Shown here piece after piece: positions 43,086-51,939 of a stretch of 64,000 nucleotides of DNA (position 1 is the first letter of the stretch; each line of letters begins with the position of its first letter). This DNA is from Hyphomicrobiales bacterium (GTDB taxonomy: Bacteria; Pseudomonadota; Alphaproteobacteria; Rhizobiales; Rhizobiaceae). The translations under genes were made by a program, and so were the position numbers. Under the pieces are notes generated by a model, which worked only from the letters and a program-made list of their open reading frames with translations, searched no databases and was not told where the DNA came from. The stretch is from assembly GCA_900465675.1 (NCBI GenBank), contig UBJR01000007.1:372001-436000 (forward strand), in the 5' to 3' direction.

Positions 43086-43735
43086 TCGAACATCATCTGG
43101 ATGATGACATGCTCCAGCAATATGCGGCCGGAACCCTGGCTGAAGGCTGGAGCGTTGCTGTGGCGACTCATCTTGCCTTATGCCCGGCATGCCGCTCAAA
43201 GCTTTCAATGCTGGAAAGCGTTGGCGGTTATTTTATTGACAGCGAACCTGCTGATGAAGCCGCGGTGTCACAAAGCTGGGAGAGTCTCAAAGCTAAGATC
43301 GATGCGGGTCAGATCGACAAGGTTGTGCCCATTAAGAAAGGCTCGTCGTCTGATCACACGTACCCGCAGCCGCTGAGGACCTATATCGACGCAGCCGGAG
43401 GCCTGAAATGGCGCCAGCTCGGTCGAGGCGCTGCCCAAATGATGATACCGACCAGCGACGAAACAACGACAGTGAGACTGCTCAAGATTCCGGCCGGTCA
43501 GCCGGTCCCGGAGCATTCTCACCGAGGCGTTGAATTAACGCTTGTGCTTGACGGCAGTTTTAGCGACGAGGTTTCGCGATTTGCGCGAGGCGATGTAGAG
43601 ATGGCCGACGACAGCTTGACGCATCAGCCGAAAGCTGATGCTGGCAGAGACTGTATATGTCTTGCAGTGACCGAGGCGCCCCTACGCTTCAAGAGCAGGT
43701 TTTTGCGGTTGATACAGCCAATCCTCGGGATTTGA
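43082..43735 (+). CDS. chrR: ChrR-family zinc-binding anti-sigma factor
   Basis: A 217-residue anti-sigma factor. The N-terminal zinc anti-sigma domain begins HLDDDMLQQYAAGTLAEGWS and has the His-x3-Cys-x2-Cys zinc site in THLALCPACRS. The C-terminal cupin has VRLLKIPAGQPVPEHSHRGV and LTLVLDGSFSDEVS with histidines for a metal. In ChrR the N-domain holds the sigma factor and the cupin is needed for response to singlet oxygen. ATG 43082 overlaps the sigma stop as ATGA, giving balanced synthesis. It may also be read as a transcription regulator by automatic pipelines. Confidence 0.94.
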   Translation: MIEHHLDDDMLQQYAAGTLAEGWSVAVATHLALCPACRSKLSMLESVGGYFIDSEPADEAAVSQSWESLKAKIDAGQIDKVVPIKKGSSSDHTYPQPLRTYIDAAGGLKWRQLGRGAAQMMIPTSDETTTVRLLKIPAGQPVPEHSHRGVELTLVLDGSFSDEVSRFARGDVEMADDSLTHQPKADAGRDCICLAVTEAPLRFKSRFLRLIQPILGI

Positions 43736-43887
43736 CTTCAGTATTCATCGGCCGAGTAACCGCAGACCTTCCCACTACCTGCCGTTCAGATCATGCTGCA
43801 CTATATTTGTCTGATTTTTGAACCGGAGCGGCGGTCATTCGTAGAACCTCTACCGAGCCAAGAGGCCGGCATTGAGAGGAGATGATC

Positions 43888-44445
43888 ATGAAGAAATTTC
43901 TGGTAGTTTCGGCAGTCGCGTTGGCCAGTATGATGACAGGCAGCCTGGCTGCATATGCCGCCAACCCTAAGGTTGGCGGAGCGGCGATGTTCGAGGACAA
44001 GAACATCGTTGAAAACGCTGTGAATTCGAAGGATCACACGACGCTCGTCGCTGCCGTCAAGGCTGCGGGCCTGGTGTCGACGCTTGAAGGGAAGGGGCCA
44101 TTTACCGTGTTTGCTCCGACCAACGAAGCCTTTGATGCCCTTCCCAAAGGGACCGTCGAGACCCTACTCAAGCCAGAGAACAAGGACAAGCTCGTCAAAA
44201 TTCTGACTTGCCACGTGGTCGCCGCTGATGCCATGGCCAGCACCGTCGCCAAGATGATCAAGGATGATGGCGGCGAACATGACATCAAGACCGTCGGCGG
44301 CTGCGTTTTGAAGGCCAAGGAAAACATGGGCAAGATCACGCTCACCGACGAGGCGGGAGGAACTGCTACCGTGACGATCGCTGACGTCAAGCAGTCGAAC
44401 GGCGTGATCCACGTCGTTGATAAGGTACTTCTTCCGAAGATGTGA
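43888..44445 (+). CDS. Secreted fasciclin-domain protein
   Basis: A 185-residue exported protein. The signal peptide runs to AAYAA near residue 25. One FAS1 domain follows: NIVENAVNSKDHTTLVAAVK, GPFTVFAPTNEAFDALPKGT, LTCHVVAADAM and GVIHVVDKVLLP. FAS1 proteins mediate surface adhesion; rhizobial members include a symbiosis-related one, and this type is often under ECF-ChrR control. ATG 43888 lies six bases after GAGGAG; ATG 43882 directly abuts that site and is less likely. It ends with a strong terminator. Confidence 0.93.
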   Translation: MKKFLVVSAVALASMMTGSLAAYAANPKVGGAAMFEDKNIVENAVNSKDHTTLVAAVKAAGLVSTLEGKGPFTVFAPTNEAFDALPKGTVETLLKPENKDKLVKILTCHVVAADAMASTVAKMIKDDGGEHDIKTVGGCVLKAKENMGKITLTDEAGGTATVTIADVKQSNGVIHVVDKVLLPKM

Positions 44446-44453
44446 GTTCGAGC

Positions 44454-44482
44454 GCCGGGCCGAATTATCGGCCCGGCATTTT
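44454..44482 (+). terminator. Rho-independent terminator after the fasciclin gene
   Basis: GCCGGGCCGA (44454-44463), loop ATTA, TCGGCCCGGC (44468-44477), then ATTTT. A perfect 10-bp GC-rich stem with a short T run, nine bases after the stop. Confidence 0.88.
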
Positions 44483-44604
44483 CTCGGTCTGAATAGATCT
44501 TCTCTTTTTTAGGTATCGGGCGCGTTCGAACGCTAACCGGCGGCAACGCCAGTGCGGAGTGGCCGGACCTAGAAGACGCCAATTAGCATCATTCCCCGGA
44601 AACA

Positions 44605-45274
44605 TTGTCTGTCATCTCCGTCGCGGCGAACGAGCCCAAGCGCCGTTTAGTCGCTGGATACAGCGTCCGTGAAGTTGCTGCCTGGGCGCTGGCGGGGCTC
44701 ATCAGCGGGACACAGGCGCTCCGGCTCGTCGCGGCGCGCGGAGGCGATGAAACTAGCAAGTCGCGGTCGCGAAGGATTGACGTTTGTCCGGGGAATGAAG
44801 CGGGAGGCAGTCGCAAGATTATGCCGCGCGCAGGAAACTGCAATTGCGATCGCCAATCCCGGCAATGGATTCGTCGTAAGGGGCACAGTCGCCGTCCTCC
44901 AAACTTTAGAAGAAGAGGCAGTTCGCAGCGGCGCCGAGCGTATTGTCCGTCTTAAAGTCCATGTTGCCTCACATACGCCAAGACTCGCAAACGCATCTGC
45001 CGCGTTTGCATCTTCTCTAGCAAAAGCAGCCATCTGCCCTGAGGTTCCGAGCGGGATTCTTCTCTTCAGTGGTATCGACGGCGCCTCGGTGCTTGATCTC
45101 ACGTCAGCTCAGATTAAGCTCGCTGATCAAATCTCGCATACAGTTGAATGGGCCAGGTGTCTGGAGAGTTGCAGGGAGGCTGGCGCAAGTGCATTTCTGG
45201 AACTCTGCCCCGGACACGCTTTGAGCGCTATGGCGGCCGAAGTCGATCCACAAGTGCTGTGCGGAAGACTTTAA
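44605..45274 (+). pseudogene. mdcH: Malonyl-CoA acyltransferase (MdcH/FabD-like), truncated and frameshifted
   Basis: The first frame reads RRLVAGYSVREVAAWALAGL, the acyltransferase active-site region with serine in GYS, then RLVAARG. The overlapping second frame continues EAMKLASRGREGLTFVRGM, AIAIANPGNGFVVRG, VHVASHTPRLANASAAF and a final FLELCPGHALSAMA. Together they fit MdcH, the malonate decarboxylase acyltransferase. A shift lies near 44740 in a GC repeat, and about 80 N-terminal residues are missing. No other mdc genes are present, so it is a relic. Confidence 0.7.
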
Positions 45275-45647
45275 AGCCCTCTCTGGACTACGGGATTTGG
45301 TCGGCAGTCAGTCTCAACCATAGGCGTCGACCTTAGGCTGAGGTTAACAACTGGCTTTCATTTTGCGATCGTCGGCTTAGCATCCCACCAGCTCGATCTG
45401 ACGTTGAAGAACCGGAAAAAAGCGGTTCCAGCCGCTCGATCTCAACTCGGAAACATCGGGTAAATCAAACCCAACGCTTTTCCTGGCAGTTTCACGCAAC
45501 TTGCCCGACCGGGGATCTTCACTCTAACTACAGTCGAGCCGATTCTGCCGCTCTGACCAGAGACAATGGCTTCCTATCTTCGTTGCGGCAAACTGAAAGT
45601 GAAGTCCGACACGCGGGCAGTCATGCCATCCGGATCGGCCATGTCTG
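45275..45647. other. Intergenic, no supported gene
   Basis: About 370 bases after the acyltransferase relic. Short frames only; no motif, RNA gene or clear promoter that I can support. Probably eroded DNA. Confidence 0.35.
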
Positions 45648-46634
45648 TCAGAGCCGTTCTCCGATCGCTTTGGAAAGCCTAGTTGCACTTAGAAATGCTG
45701 CTTCGACTCTGTTGCCAATCGTCCAATCCCCGCATGCAGCAAGACCGTTTTCAAGGTCCATAAGAACGTCACTTTCACTGACTGTCTGTACATTGGCGAA
45801 CTTCCAGCGATGGACGTTAGCCGAGAGAACACCTTCGGGAACGCCGGGCAGCAGTCTAGCCAGGCTATCGAGCATGGCCGTACGAACGACTTCCAAGTCG
45901 TCATCGACGTGTCGATCGGCCCATTGGTTTTGCGAGTGAACGACAATCGTCGGCAAAGGCGAGCGTTGCGGGCGTGACGTGCAGTCGGCGACCCATGCGA
46001 TCACCTCGTCGTCATAGCGCACCGCACAGTGGCGTCCCAAGGCACGCGATTGAAGGATGAGCATCAGTGTAAAGCAAGCATTCATCTTTGTGCTCGCTGC
46101 GGCTCGAAAGCCGCTGTAGTTCGCAGGCATCAAGGCCATCGCCTGGGGAGCAGGACAGGCGGCGACAACCCAGTCGAAGGGACCAGCTCGCTCGTAACCA
46201 GTGGCGAGTCTCCAGTTACACGGGCTCCCTTCGATAGCATCAATCGTCACGCCTAGCCGGATGTCCAATCCATGTGCCATCCACTTAGGAAGCGCCGTCA
46301 TGGATGGTACGCCGACAAATCTTGGGGCACGATCGCTCTCGTCGATGATTGATGCGGAGCCCATCGATGAGGAGCCGATGGTTCCTGACCACGTTTCGAC
46401 GAAGCCGAGTTCGAGTGCCGGCTCTAACATAGCGTGGAACAAGGGGTCGCGGACGGTAAAATACTGGGCGCCGTGATCGAACGTGATTTCGCCGGCACGC
46501 CGGGTTGCCATTCTGCCTCCGACACCTTGGCTCTTTTCAAAGATCGTAATGTCAGCAATGCCATGCAGCGATCGTGCGAAGGTCAGTCCTGCAATCCCGG
46601 CCCCTATAACTGCAATTTTCTTTCGATCGGACAT
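45648..46634 (-). CDS. Renalase-like FAD/NAD(P)-dependent oxidoreductase
   Basis: A 328-residue flavoprotein. It has the FAD-binding motif IAVIGAGIAGLTFARSL with SQGVGGRMATRR, ITFDHGAQYFTVRDP, VVAACPAPQAMALMP and, at the end, LAACGDWTIGNRVEAAFLSA. These fit the COG3380 renalase-like group, close to monoamine oxidases. Genes of this type are members of ECF-ChrR photo-oxidative regulons. I choose ATG 46634 over the GTG one codon earlier because of AGGAAA upstream. Cytoplasmic. Its substrate is unknown. Confidence 0.9.
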   Translation of the reverse strand: MSDRKKIAVIGAGIAGLTFARSLHGIADITIFEKSQGVGGRMATRRAGEITFDHGAQYFTVRDPLFHAMLEPALELGFVETWSGTIGSSSMGSASIIDESDRAPRFVGVPSMTALPKWMAHGLDIRLGVTIDAIEGSPCNWRLATGYERAGPFDWVVAACPAPQAMALMPANYSGFRAAASTKMNACFTLMLILQSRALGRHCAVRYDDEVIAWVADCTSRPQRSPLPTIVVHSQNQWADRHVDDDLEVVRTAMLDSLARLLPGVPEGVLSANVHRWKFANVQTVSESDVLMDLENGLAACGDWTIGNRVEAAFLSATRLSKAIGERL

Positions 46635-46746
46635 CACATTTCCTTTGTATTGACCTTACGTAGAATGGTGCTTGTCAGATCGCGAGGGAGCGACTGCTGG
46701 CAAGGTGGCCGCGAACCTCCCATCGACCGAAACCTCGTGTTGAAGC

Positions 46747-47323
46747 TCATACACTTATTTTTTCCGACCGCCCGCGAGATAACATTCGTTGCAGCGTTCG
46801 ACGGTGCATGTTGAGGAGACGGGCAGTCGCCGAGACGTTGTTTCCGGTTTCCGCAAACACGCTGGTCACGTGCTCCCAGCGAACGAGCTCGGCAGATTTG
46901 ATGGCATCCCCTGAAGACAACTTTAATGCGTTTGCCACACCGAGAACGTCAAGGATTTCGTCCGCGTCGGCGGGTTTGCTCAAAAATTCAGTTGCGCCAA
47001 GTTTGACTGCGGTCACGGCCGACTGAACGTTTCCATAACCAGTCAAGACCAGAGTTTTGGTCTCAGGAGAAATATCGCGCACTTCCGCTACGATATCGAG
47101 ACCACTCCGATCGCCGATCCGTTATAACGATATCGAAACGACGAAGTCCAAGCGCGTCGATCGCATCGCTGACCGTATTATAGATCCCCGTGTCGAATCC
47201 ACGGTCCTGAAGCGCTTTGCCAAGTCGCCGCGCGAACACGCAGTCGTCATCAACAAGGAGAGCCAGGCACCTGGCATCTGAATCTGCTGCTGCGCCAGTC
47301 GCCATCGAACCGAACCCTATCAT
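46747..47323 (-). pseudogene. actR: ActR/RegA-type response regulator broken by a small deletion
   Basis: The first frame, from ATG 47323 (AAGGAG six bases upstream), holds LALLVDDDCVFARRLGKALQ and FDIVITD, then falls into nonsense. A second frame continues RSGLDIVAEVRDISPETKTL, VLTGYGNVQSAVTAVKLGA, FLSKPADADEIL and the Fis-type helix-turn-helix NVSATARLLNMHRRTLQRML. Together they are a full ActR/RegA/PrrA regulator of redox and acid response. The junction (near 47113) reads ACGGATCGGCGATC where ..GATCTGCGGATCGG.. is expected, consistent with loss of eight bases between GGATC repeats. Could also be a sequencing error. Confidence 0.75.
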
Positions 47324-47366
47324 GACGTGCTCCTTGCTGAGCTTGTGGGCTGCTGTCCCTGGACAA

Positions 47367-48611
47367 TTATCGGTGACTGGTCGCCCCACTGGCCTTTGCT
47401 TGAGCGTCGTTATCGCCATCAATCAAACTGGAGACCGTTAAGATGTCCTTGTCGCCGCGGCCGCAGAGATTGAGGATGACGATTGCTTCCGCCGGCATCT
47501 CGGGGGCAATCTTGATCAACTCCGCCAATGCATGAGACGGCTCCAGAGCAGGGATGATCCCCTCTTCGGTAGCGAGATACTGGAAGGCATCGAGCGCTTC
47601 CTGGTCGGTGGCTGACCTGTACGAAACCCTGCCTTGCTCCTTCAACCACGCGTGCTCCGGCCCAACTCCGGGATAGTCGAGACCCGCCGAAATCGAGTGG
47701 CCTTCTTGAATCTGACCATCTAGATCCTGGAGAAGGTAGGTGCGATTGCCATGCAGGATGCCTGGCGTCCCCTTTGAAAGCGAAGCGCAGTGCTCATCCG
47801 TATCGACGCCTCGGCCCCCGGCCTCGACGCCGATCATCTCAACGTCACGATCACCGAGAAATGCATGAAACAGGCCAATTGCATTCGAGCCGCCGCCGAC
47901 TGCCGCAATCAGGAGGTTTGGAAGGCGCCCTTCATATTCGAGGATCTGCTTGCGTGCTTCGGTGCCAATAATCGATTGTAGTGTTCTGACCATTTCCGGA
48001 TACGGATGTGGCCCGGCGACGGTGCCAATCAGATAATAGGTGTCGTCGATGTTGGACACCCAATCACGAAGTGCTTCGTTCATGGCGTCCTTGAGAGTTC
48101 CGTTCCCAGACGTGACAGGTCTTACCTCTGCGCCCAGAAGCTTCATTCTGAAAACGTTCGGCGCCTGTCGCTCGATATCCTTGGCGCCCATGTAGATGAT
48201 GCACTGGAGGCCAAAGCGCGCTGCGACTGTCGCAGTTGCGACCCCATGCTGGCCGGCGCCTGTTTCGGCAATGATACGGCGCTTGCCCATCCTCTGGGCG
48301 ATTAGTATCTGGCCGACACAGTTATTGATTTTGTGAGATCCTGTATGATTTAGTTCATCTCGCTTGAGATAGATGCGTGCGCTTCCCAGAGCGGCTGTCA
48401 GACGCTCGGCAAAATAAAGCGGGCTTGGGCGTCCGACATAGTGTCCCGAGAGGTACTCAAATCGTTCCCAGAACGATGGATCAGCTTTCGCCTCCTGCCA
48501 TCGAGCGCCGAGATCGAGCAAAAGCGGCATCAGGGTTTCTGCGACAAAGCTCCCGCCGAATTGACCAAAAAATCCATCAATATCGGGCATCGCAGAATTC
48601 ATGTCTTGCAT
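47367..48611 (-). CDS. trpB: Tryptophan synthase beta subunit, stand-alone copy
   Basis: A 414-residue PLP enzyme that joins indole and serine to make tryptophan. It has [18 protein letters not shown], the PLP lysine 94 in [36 protein letters not shown], the phosphate loop [16 protein letters not shown] and [11 protein letters not shown] 48611 has GAGGAAA six bases upstream. It has TrpB1-type length. There is no trpA or trpF beside it, which is unusual, as rhizobia keep trpFBA together; this is probably a second copy. It may use free indole or salvage. The broken ActR gene follows 43 bases downstream. Confidence 0.95.
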   Translation of the reverse strand: MQDMNSAMPDIDGFFGQFGGSFVAETLMPLLLDLGARWQEAKADPSFWERFEYLSGHYVGRPSPLYFAERLTAALGSARIYLKRDELNHTGSHKINNCVGQILIAQRMGKRRIIAETGAGQHGVATATVAARFGLQCIIYMGAKDIERQAPNVFRMKLLGAEVRPVTSGNGTLKDAMNEALRDWVSNIDDTYYLIGTVAGPHPYPEMVRTLQSIIGTEARKQILEYEGRLPNLLIAAVGGGSNAIGLFHAFLGDRDVEMIGVEAGGRGVDTDEHCASLSKGTPGILHGNRTYLLQDLDGQIQEGHSISAGLDYPGVGPEHAWLKEQGRVSYRSATDQEALDAFQYLATEEGIIPALEPSHALAELIKIAPEMPAEAIVILNLCGRGDKDILTVSSLIDGDNDAQAKASGATSHR

Positions 48612-48713
48612 CGCGTTTTCCTCGTTTATCCGTTGTACGCGAGCGTTTCGGTTTGGATGTTCTTTTTTAAAATAAGCAGATCGACCGTCCGGTAGGCGCT
48701 CGAAACATAATGT

Positions 48714-48738
48714 GGAACATTCCACCCGTCCGCGTGTT
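48714..48738 (+). promoter_or_regulatory. EcfG/RpoE2-like general-stress promoter
   Basis: GGAAC at 48714-48718, 16 bases, then TGTT at 48735-48738 (consensus CGTT; the GGAAC-N18-TT form is exact). It lies 27 bases before the receiver gene at 48765. Confidence 0.5.
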
Positions 48739-48764
48739 GACCAGCGCTTCTACGGGGGATTGGG

Positions 48765-49118
48765 ATGCTCAAGGTACTGGTAGTAGAAGACGAAGTCCTT
48801 ATCCGGCTGACGGTCATCGACGTGCTGGAAGAGGCCGGTTTTGAGGTAGTTGAGGCTGGCTCGGCTGATGAAGCGATGGAGCTCCTTGAAGATCACAGCA
48901 TAAATCTGCTTTTCACCGATGTGCAAATGCCTGGAAAGCTTTCGGGTGTGGATCTAGCCAAAGCGGTTGCGGTACGTTTTCCTGACGCAGGCATCGTCGT
49001 CGTATCAGGGAGACTAACGCCTGAAGATATCGATTTGCCGCACGGAGCAGAGTTTTTCTCTAAGCCCTACGATTTCACGAGGATCGTCGCCAGTTTGAAC
49101 CGTCTTTCGAAAATCTAA
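48765..49118 (+). CDS. Single-domain response regulator (CheY-like)
   Basis: A 117-residue receiver with no output domain. It reads KVLVVEDEVLIRLTVIDVLE, the phospho-acceptor in NLLFTDVQMPG, VVVSGR and FFSKPYDF. The VEDEVLIR start is typical of receivers paired with HWE/HisKA_2 kinases in rhizobia. The HWE kinase gene follows about 100 bases downstream on the same strand, so a kinase-receiver pair is likely. An EcfG-like promoter just upstream suggests general-stress control. Confidence 0.88.
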   Translation: MLKVLVVEDEVLIRLTVIDVLEEAGFEVVEAGSADEAMELLEDHSINLLFTDVQMPGKLSGVDLAKAVAVRFPDAGIVVVSGRLTPEDIDLPHGAEFFSKPYDFTRIVASLNRLSKI

Positions 49119-49220
49119 GCTTTAGAGTGTCGCGCGTCCCGGAGACGGATCGTCAATAGATTTGACTTCTGGCTCTTATCGGTGATGGATAGCGCGGAAT
49201 GCGGCCTCAAGGATCGAGCC

Positions 49221-50255
49221 ATGAAGATCGAAATCGGGACTGACAAGATCTCGTCTAGGGAGCGGTTCCTCGAAGCGATCGTCCAAAGCGCAATTGACTA
49301 CGCTATAATATCGCTGGATTTGGACGGCCTTGTCACAAGCTGGAACGAGGGCGCGCACCTTATCCTGGGCTGGACAGCCGAAGAAATGGTTGGCAGGCCC
49401 GCCACTGCCTTTTTTGTCCAAGAAGATAGGGAAAAAGGCGTGCCTCAGCGGGAGATGACCGCGGCTCTGAGCGTCGGAAGAGGGAGCGACGAACGCTGGC
49501 ATCTCAGAAAAGATGGCACGACGTTTTGGGCTTCGGGTGAGATGATGGTCCTTCGTGCGGACGATGACACAGTGATTGGTTTTATTAAGATTCTTCGCGA
49601 CAGGACGCATGAGCGCGACCAAGCTGACCGGCAGCGCCTTCTGATGCACGAACTCGGCCACCGGATGAAGAACACTCTTTCGGTTGTCCAATCGATCGCG
49701 ACGCAATCCCTTCGCAATGCAACGTCAGTCGAAGATGCCTCCGTGAAGCTTCAGTCACGAATATCCGCTTACTCGAAAGCTCACGACCTGTTGCTACAGA
49801 AGAACTGGGTAAGCGCGACCCTCGGCAATATCGTCGAAGCAGCTAAAATAAGCATTGGCCTGCAAGGAAGTGAACGGATTAAAGTCGAAGGTCCTGAACT
49901 CGAACTGGGGCCTCAGGCGGCCCTTTCGTTTTCGCTGGTCCTGCATGAGCTTTTAACGAACGCCATGAAGTATGGCGCGCTGTCCAATAACGCTGGCCAC
50001 ATACATGTCTCCTGGCGGATCGAGGACATCGACGGCGAAGATTGTCTATCTATCGACTGGCGCGAGCGGGATGGTCCGACAGTTGCAGACCCCACGCGCG
50101 TAGGCTTCGGATCGCGGCTCATCGTCTCCAGCCTCAGCGCGTACGGCAACGCGGATGTCGCATACAACCCCGGAGGAGTCGTGCTAACAGCTAAAATGTC
50201 ACTTTCGAAAATTCAGTTTCGTGGTGACCTGGCGCAGATCGATAGCGAAAAGTGA
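49221..50255 (+). CDS. PAS-domain HWE/HisKA_2-family sensor histidine kinase
   Basis: 344 residues. A PAS domain (YAIISLDLDGLVTSWNEGAH, ERWHLRKDGTTFWASGEMMV, GFIKILRDRTHERDQAD) is followed by the HWE-type transmitter: the phospho-His 147 in MHELGHRMKNTLSVVQSIAT, the HELLTNAMKYGALS N box, and a short ATPase domain with the WRE motif (IDWRERDGP). It has no membrane segment, so it senses a cytosolic signal. Kinases of this class feed the PhyR general-stress pathway or lone receivers. I prefer ATG 49221 after AAGGA; ATG 49185 is also in frame. Confidence 0.92.
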   Translation: MKIEIGTDKISSRERFLEAIVQSAIDYAIISLDLDGLVTSWNEGAHLILGWTAEEMVGRPATAFFVQEDREKGVPQREMTAALSVGRGSDERWHLRKDGTTFWASGEMMVLRADDDTVIGFIKILRDRTHERDQADRQRLLMHELGHRMKNTLSVVQSIATQSLRNATSVEDASVKLQSRISAYSKAHDLLLQKNWVSATLGNIVEAAKISIGLQGSERIKVEGPELELGPQAALSFSLVLHELLTNAMKYGALSNNAGHIHVSWRIEDIDGEDCLSIDWRERDGPTVADPTRVGFGSRLIVSSLSAYGNADVAYNPGGVVLTAKMSLSKIQFRGDLAQIDSEK

Positions 50256-50570
50256 CGACGAAATGGCCCGCTGACACAGAGCAATCAGTGTCGCCACACG
50301 TCGGTTCAAAACGATAACCATCTCTGCGGCTTCATTCACGCGAAGATAGTCAATGACGGATGGTTTTTTGACATACAATCGATAGAGTGGATCACAAACG
50401 CCCATCGACAAAGACAAAGGCGACGATGGGTTGCTCGAAGAGAATGGCCCGTTGCAATGATGATGCCGAAAATGCGCTGAGAGGCCAGCATGTAAATTAC
50501 GCCTTTATCCGAGCGTACACTCAGCATAGCAGAAAGGCTCGGGCTCGGGAGATCGGTCTATGACTGCGGA
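50256..50570. other. Intergenic, no supported gene
   Basis: About 315 AT-richer bases after the kinase. Only short frames; no terminator, RNA or promoter that I can support. Confidence 0.35.
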
Positions 50571-51150
50571 TCAACTTCGCAGCGAAGACACGAAGCCATC
50601 CCTGCACTTCGATGGCGTTGTCTCGAACCTGCTTTCGAAGGCTGAGTAGAAGCGGGAGAGGGAGCCGAATGCGTTTTCAAAAGCCACAGAAGCGATCGGT
50701 CGTTCGGATGAAATCAAGAGAGACTGCACGGTGTCGAGCCGATGTCCGGTGAGGGCCTGATGCATTGTCATGCCAACAGCCTTCTTGAAAACCGTCATCG
50801 CGTAATTCGGATGTAGTCCTGCAGCGGCACCCACAGCTTCTATGTTGATAGGGCCGAGTGCGTGCTCAGCGATGTTCTGAGCATGACTTCGACCTTCGGC
50901 AGCCTGTCGGCATCTAGCTCGCGAGACGAAACAAGAGCGGAACCCTGTTCGCGCAGATCTCGCCAGCCATCTCGTCCGATACGCCGGATGCGTGTTACAA
51001 GCTCTTCCCTCACGATCTGCTCGACTTCCTGATCGCATGAGAGCAGTTCCTCGCACCCGCGCAGGGACAGCTCTCTGTCGAAGCTTCTGACGTTGATGGC
51101 TTCGATCAGCGCCCCCCGGAAGACGTCGTCTCTAGACGGGGCCGATGCCG
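50571..51150 (-). pseudogene. AraC-family regulator, N-terminally truncated and frameshifted
   Basis: One minus-strand frame reads DVFRGALIEAINVRSFDREL, SLRGCEELLSCDQEVEQIVR and LDADRLPKVEVMLR. One base out of step near 50875 the next frame continues IAEHALGPINIEAVGAAAGL, HPNYAMTVFKKAVGMTMHQ and ENAFGSLSRFYSAFESRF, the two helix-turn-helix units of AraC/XylS proteins. The N-terminal sensor part is missing and ends at a junction with a TIGR03067 fragment at about 51150. The gene is therefore doubly damaged. Confidence 0.75.
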
Positions 51151-51153
51151 TGC

Positions 51154-51228
51154 AGATTTTTGCGGTGGTAAAGGAATAACGCTCAGAGGATTTGTCAGAA
51201 TCAGGGGATATTGAGCCTATCTGCTGGG
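51154..51228 (+). repeat. TIGR03067 fragment repeat, copy 2 (out of frame)
   Basis: The same stretch as 33088-33161: 28 identical bases, then a similar sequence with one extra T that breaks the frame. It abuts the truncated AraC gene, so it marks a recombination joint. Confidence 0.7.
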
Positions 51229-51359
51229 CAGTGGTTTGCATTTATCAAACGCGCTCCGCGGCGCACCATTGTTGTCGATGCGGAAAACCTGAGCGCCCCC
51301 GCAAGTGCGAGTGACAGCTTCTTCTCCCGTCTAAGCCAGTCTGTAGCGGTAGAGGGGTT

Positions 51360-51569
51360 TCACTGCTCAGTTCTATTTTGCTTGCCGCCACAATTGCTGG
51401 CCACCAGAGACGGCGGCCTCGCATTTGAAACGCTCGTTGTTTTCGAACGCCGGCAGCGATCCGAGCAGAACTTTACGTCGCTCCAGTTTTTTCCCCACTT
51501 TCGTCGCCAGGTGAAAGGACGTCCGCAGGCTATACAAATTTTTGTCGGCAAGTCGGATTTCTTGACCAT
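51360..51569 (-). CDS. DUF2256 small zinc-ribbon-like protein
   Basis: 69 residues from ATG 51569. The core KICIACGRPFTWRRKWGKNW and VKFCSDRCRRSK is characteristic of DUF2256, with Cys-x2-Cys and Cys-x3-Cys pairs that would bind zinc. The family often sits beside photolyase/cryptochrome genes and is found in photo-oxidative regulons. No photolyase is seen in this window. An in-frame ATG at 51632 would give a 90-residue form; no strong ribosome site favours either. Its presence fits the ECF-ChrR theme although it lies 8 kb from that cluster. Confidence 0.82.
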   Translation of the reverse strand: MVKKSDLPTKICIACGRPFTWRRKWGKNWSDVKFCSDRCRRSKTTSVSNARPPSLVASNCGGKQNRTEQ

Positions 51570-51939
51570 CTTCGGCACGTCGAAACACTCCTTGGTGCAT
51601 TTTTCGGAGGAATCAAACCCGCTGTCGATCATTGAGCTTTTTCAAAAACGCTATAGCGGTGCTGCGGAGACGGGGCGATTACTTCTGACCAAGTCGAACG
51701 GTAACCTCTCAGCAAGGCCGCGTGGACGCGAGGCCGCCGGTCCTTGCACTGTGATGGCCCTATTGCTCGGCCTGTTTAACTTCTTTCAGCACATTCTGAC
51801 ACCTCCTTTGCCAAACGGGATGTTCAGATAATTGCAACGCTCAGATTTTCAACGCCGTCTGCCCTCATCAATGGCGGCGTCCATTACCGATTATGACGCT
51901 CCATTAAACGCTCCTCTGATCGTGCGGTTCTTCAAACGA
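51570..51939. other. Intergenic with an orphan Shine-Dalgarno sequence
   Basis: On the minus strand AAAGGAGGTG (51809-51800) precedes ATG 51794, but the frame stops after two codons (ATG-TGC-TGA). Removing two bases would open a short frame (LKEVKQAEQ). It is probably a broken small gene. Nothing else is seen in this stretch. Confidence 0.3.

Noticed and set aside
45583..45939. Plus-strand frame overlapping the renalase-like gene
   Set aside because: Mostly antisense to conserved flavoprotein sequence.
51211..51831. Plus-strand frame of 206 codons
   Set aside because: It is antisense to the DUF2256 protein, whose cysteine motifs are clear, and begins in the TIGR03067 repeat joint. No motif of its own.
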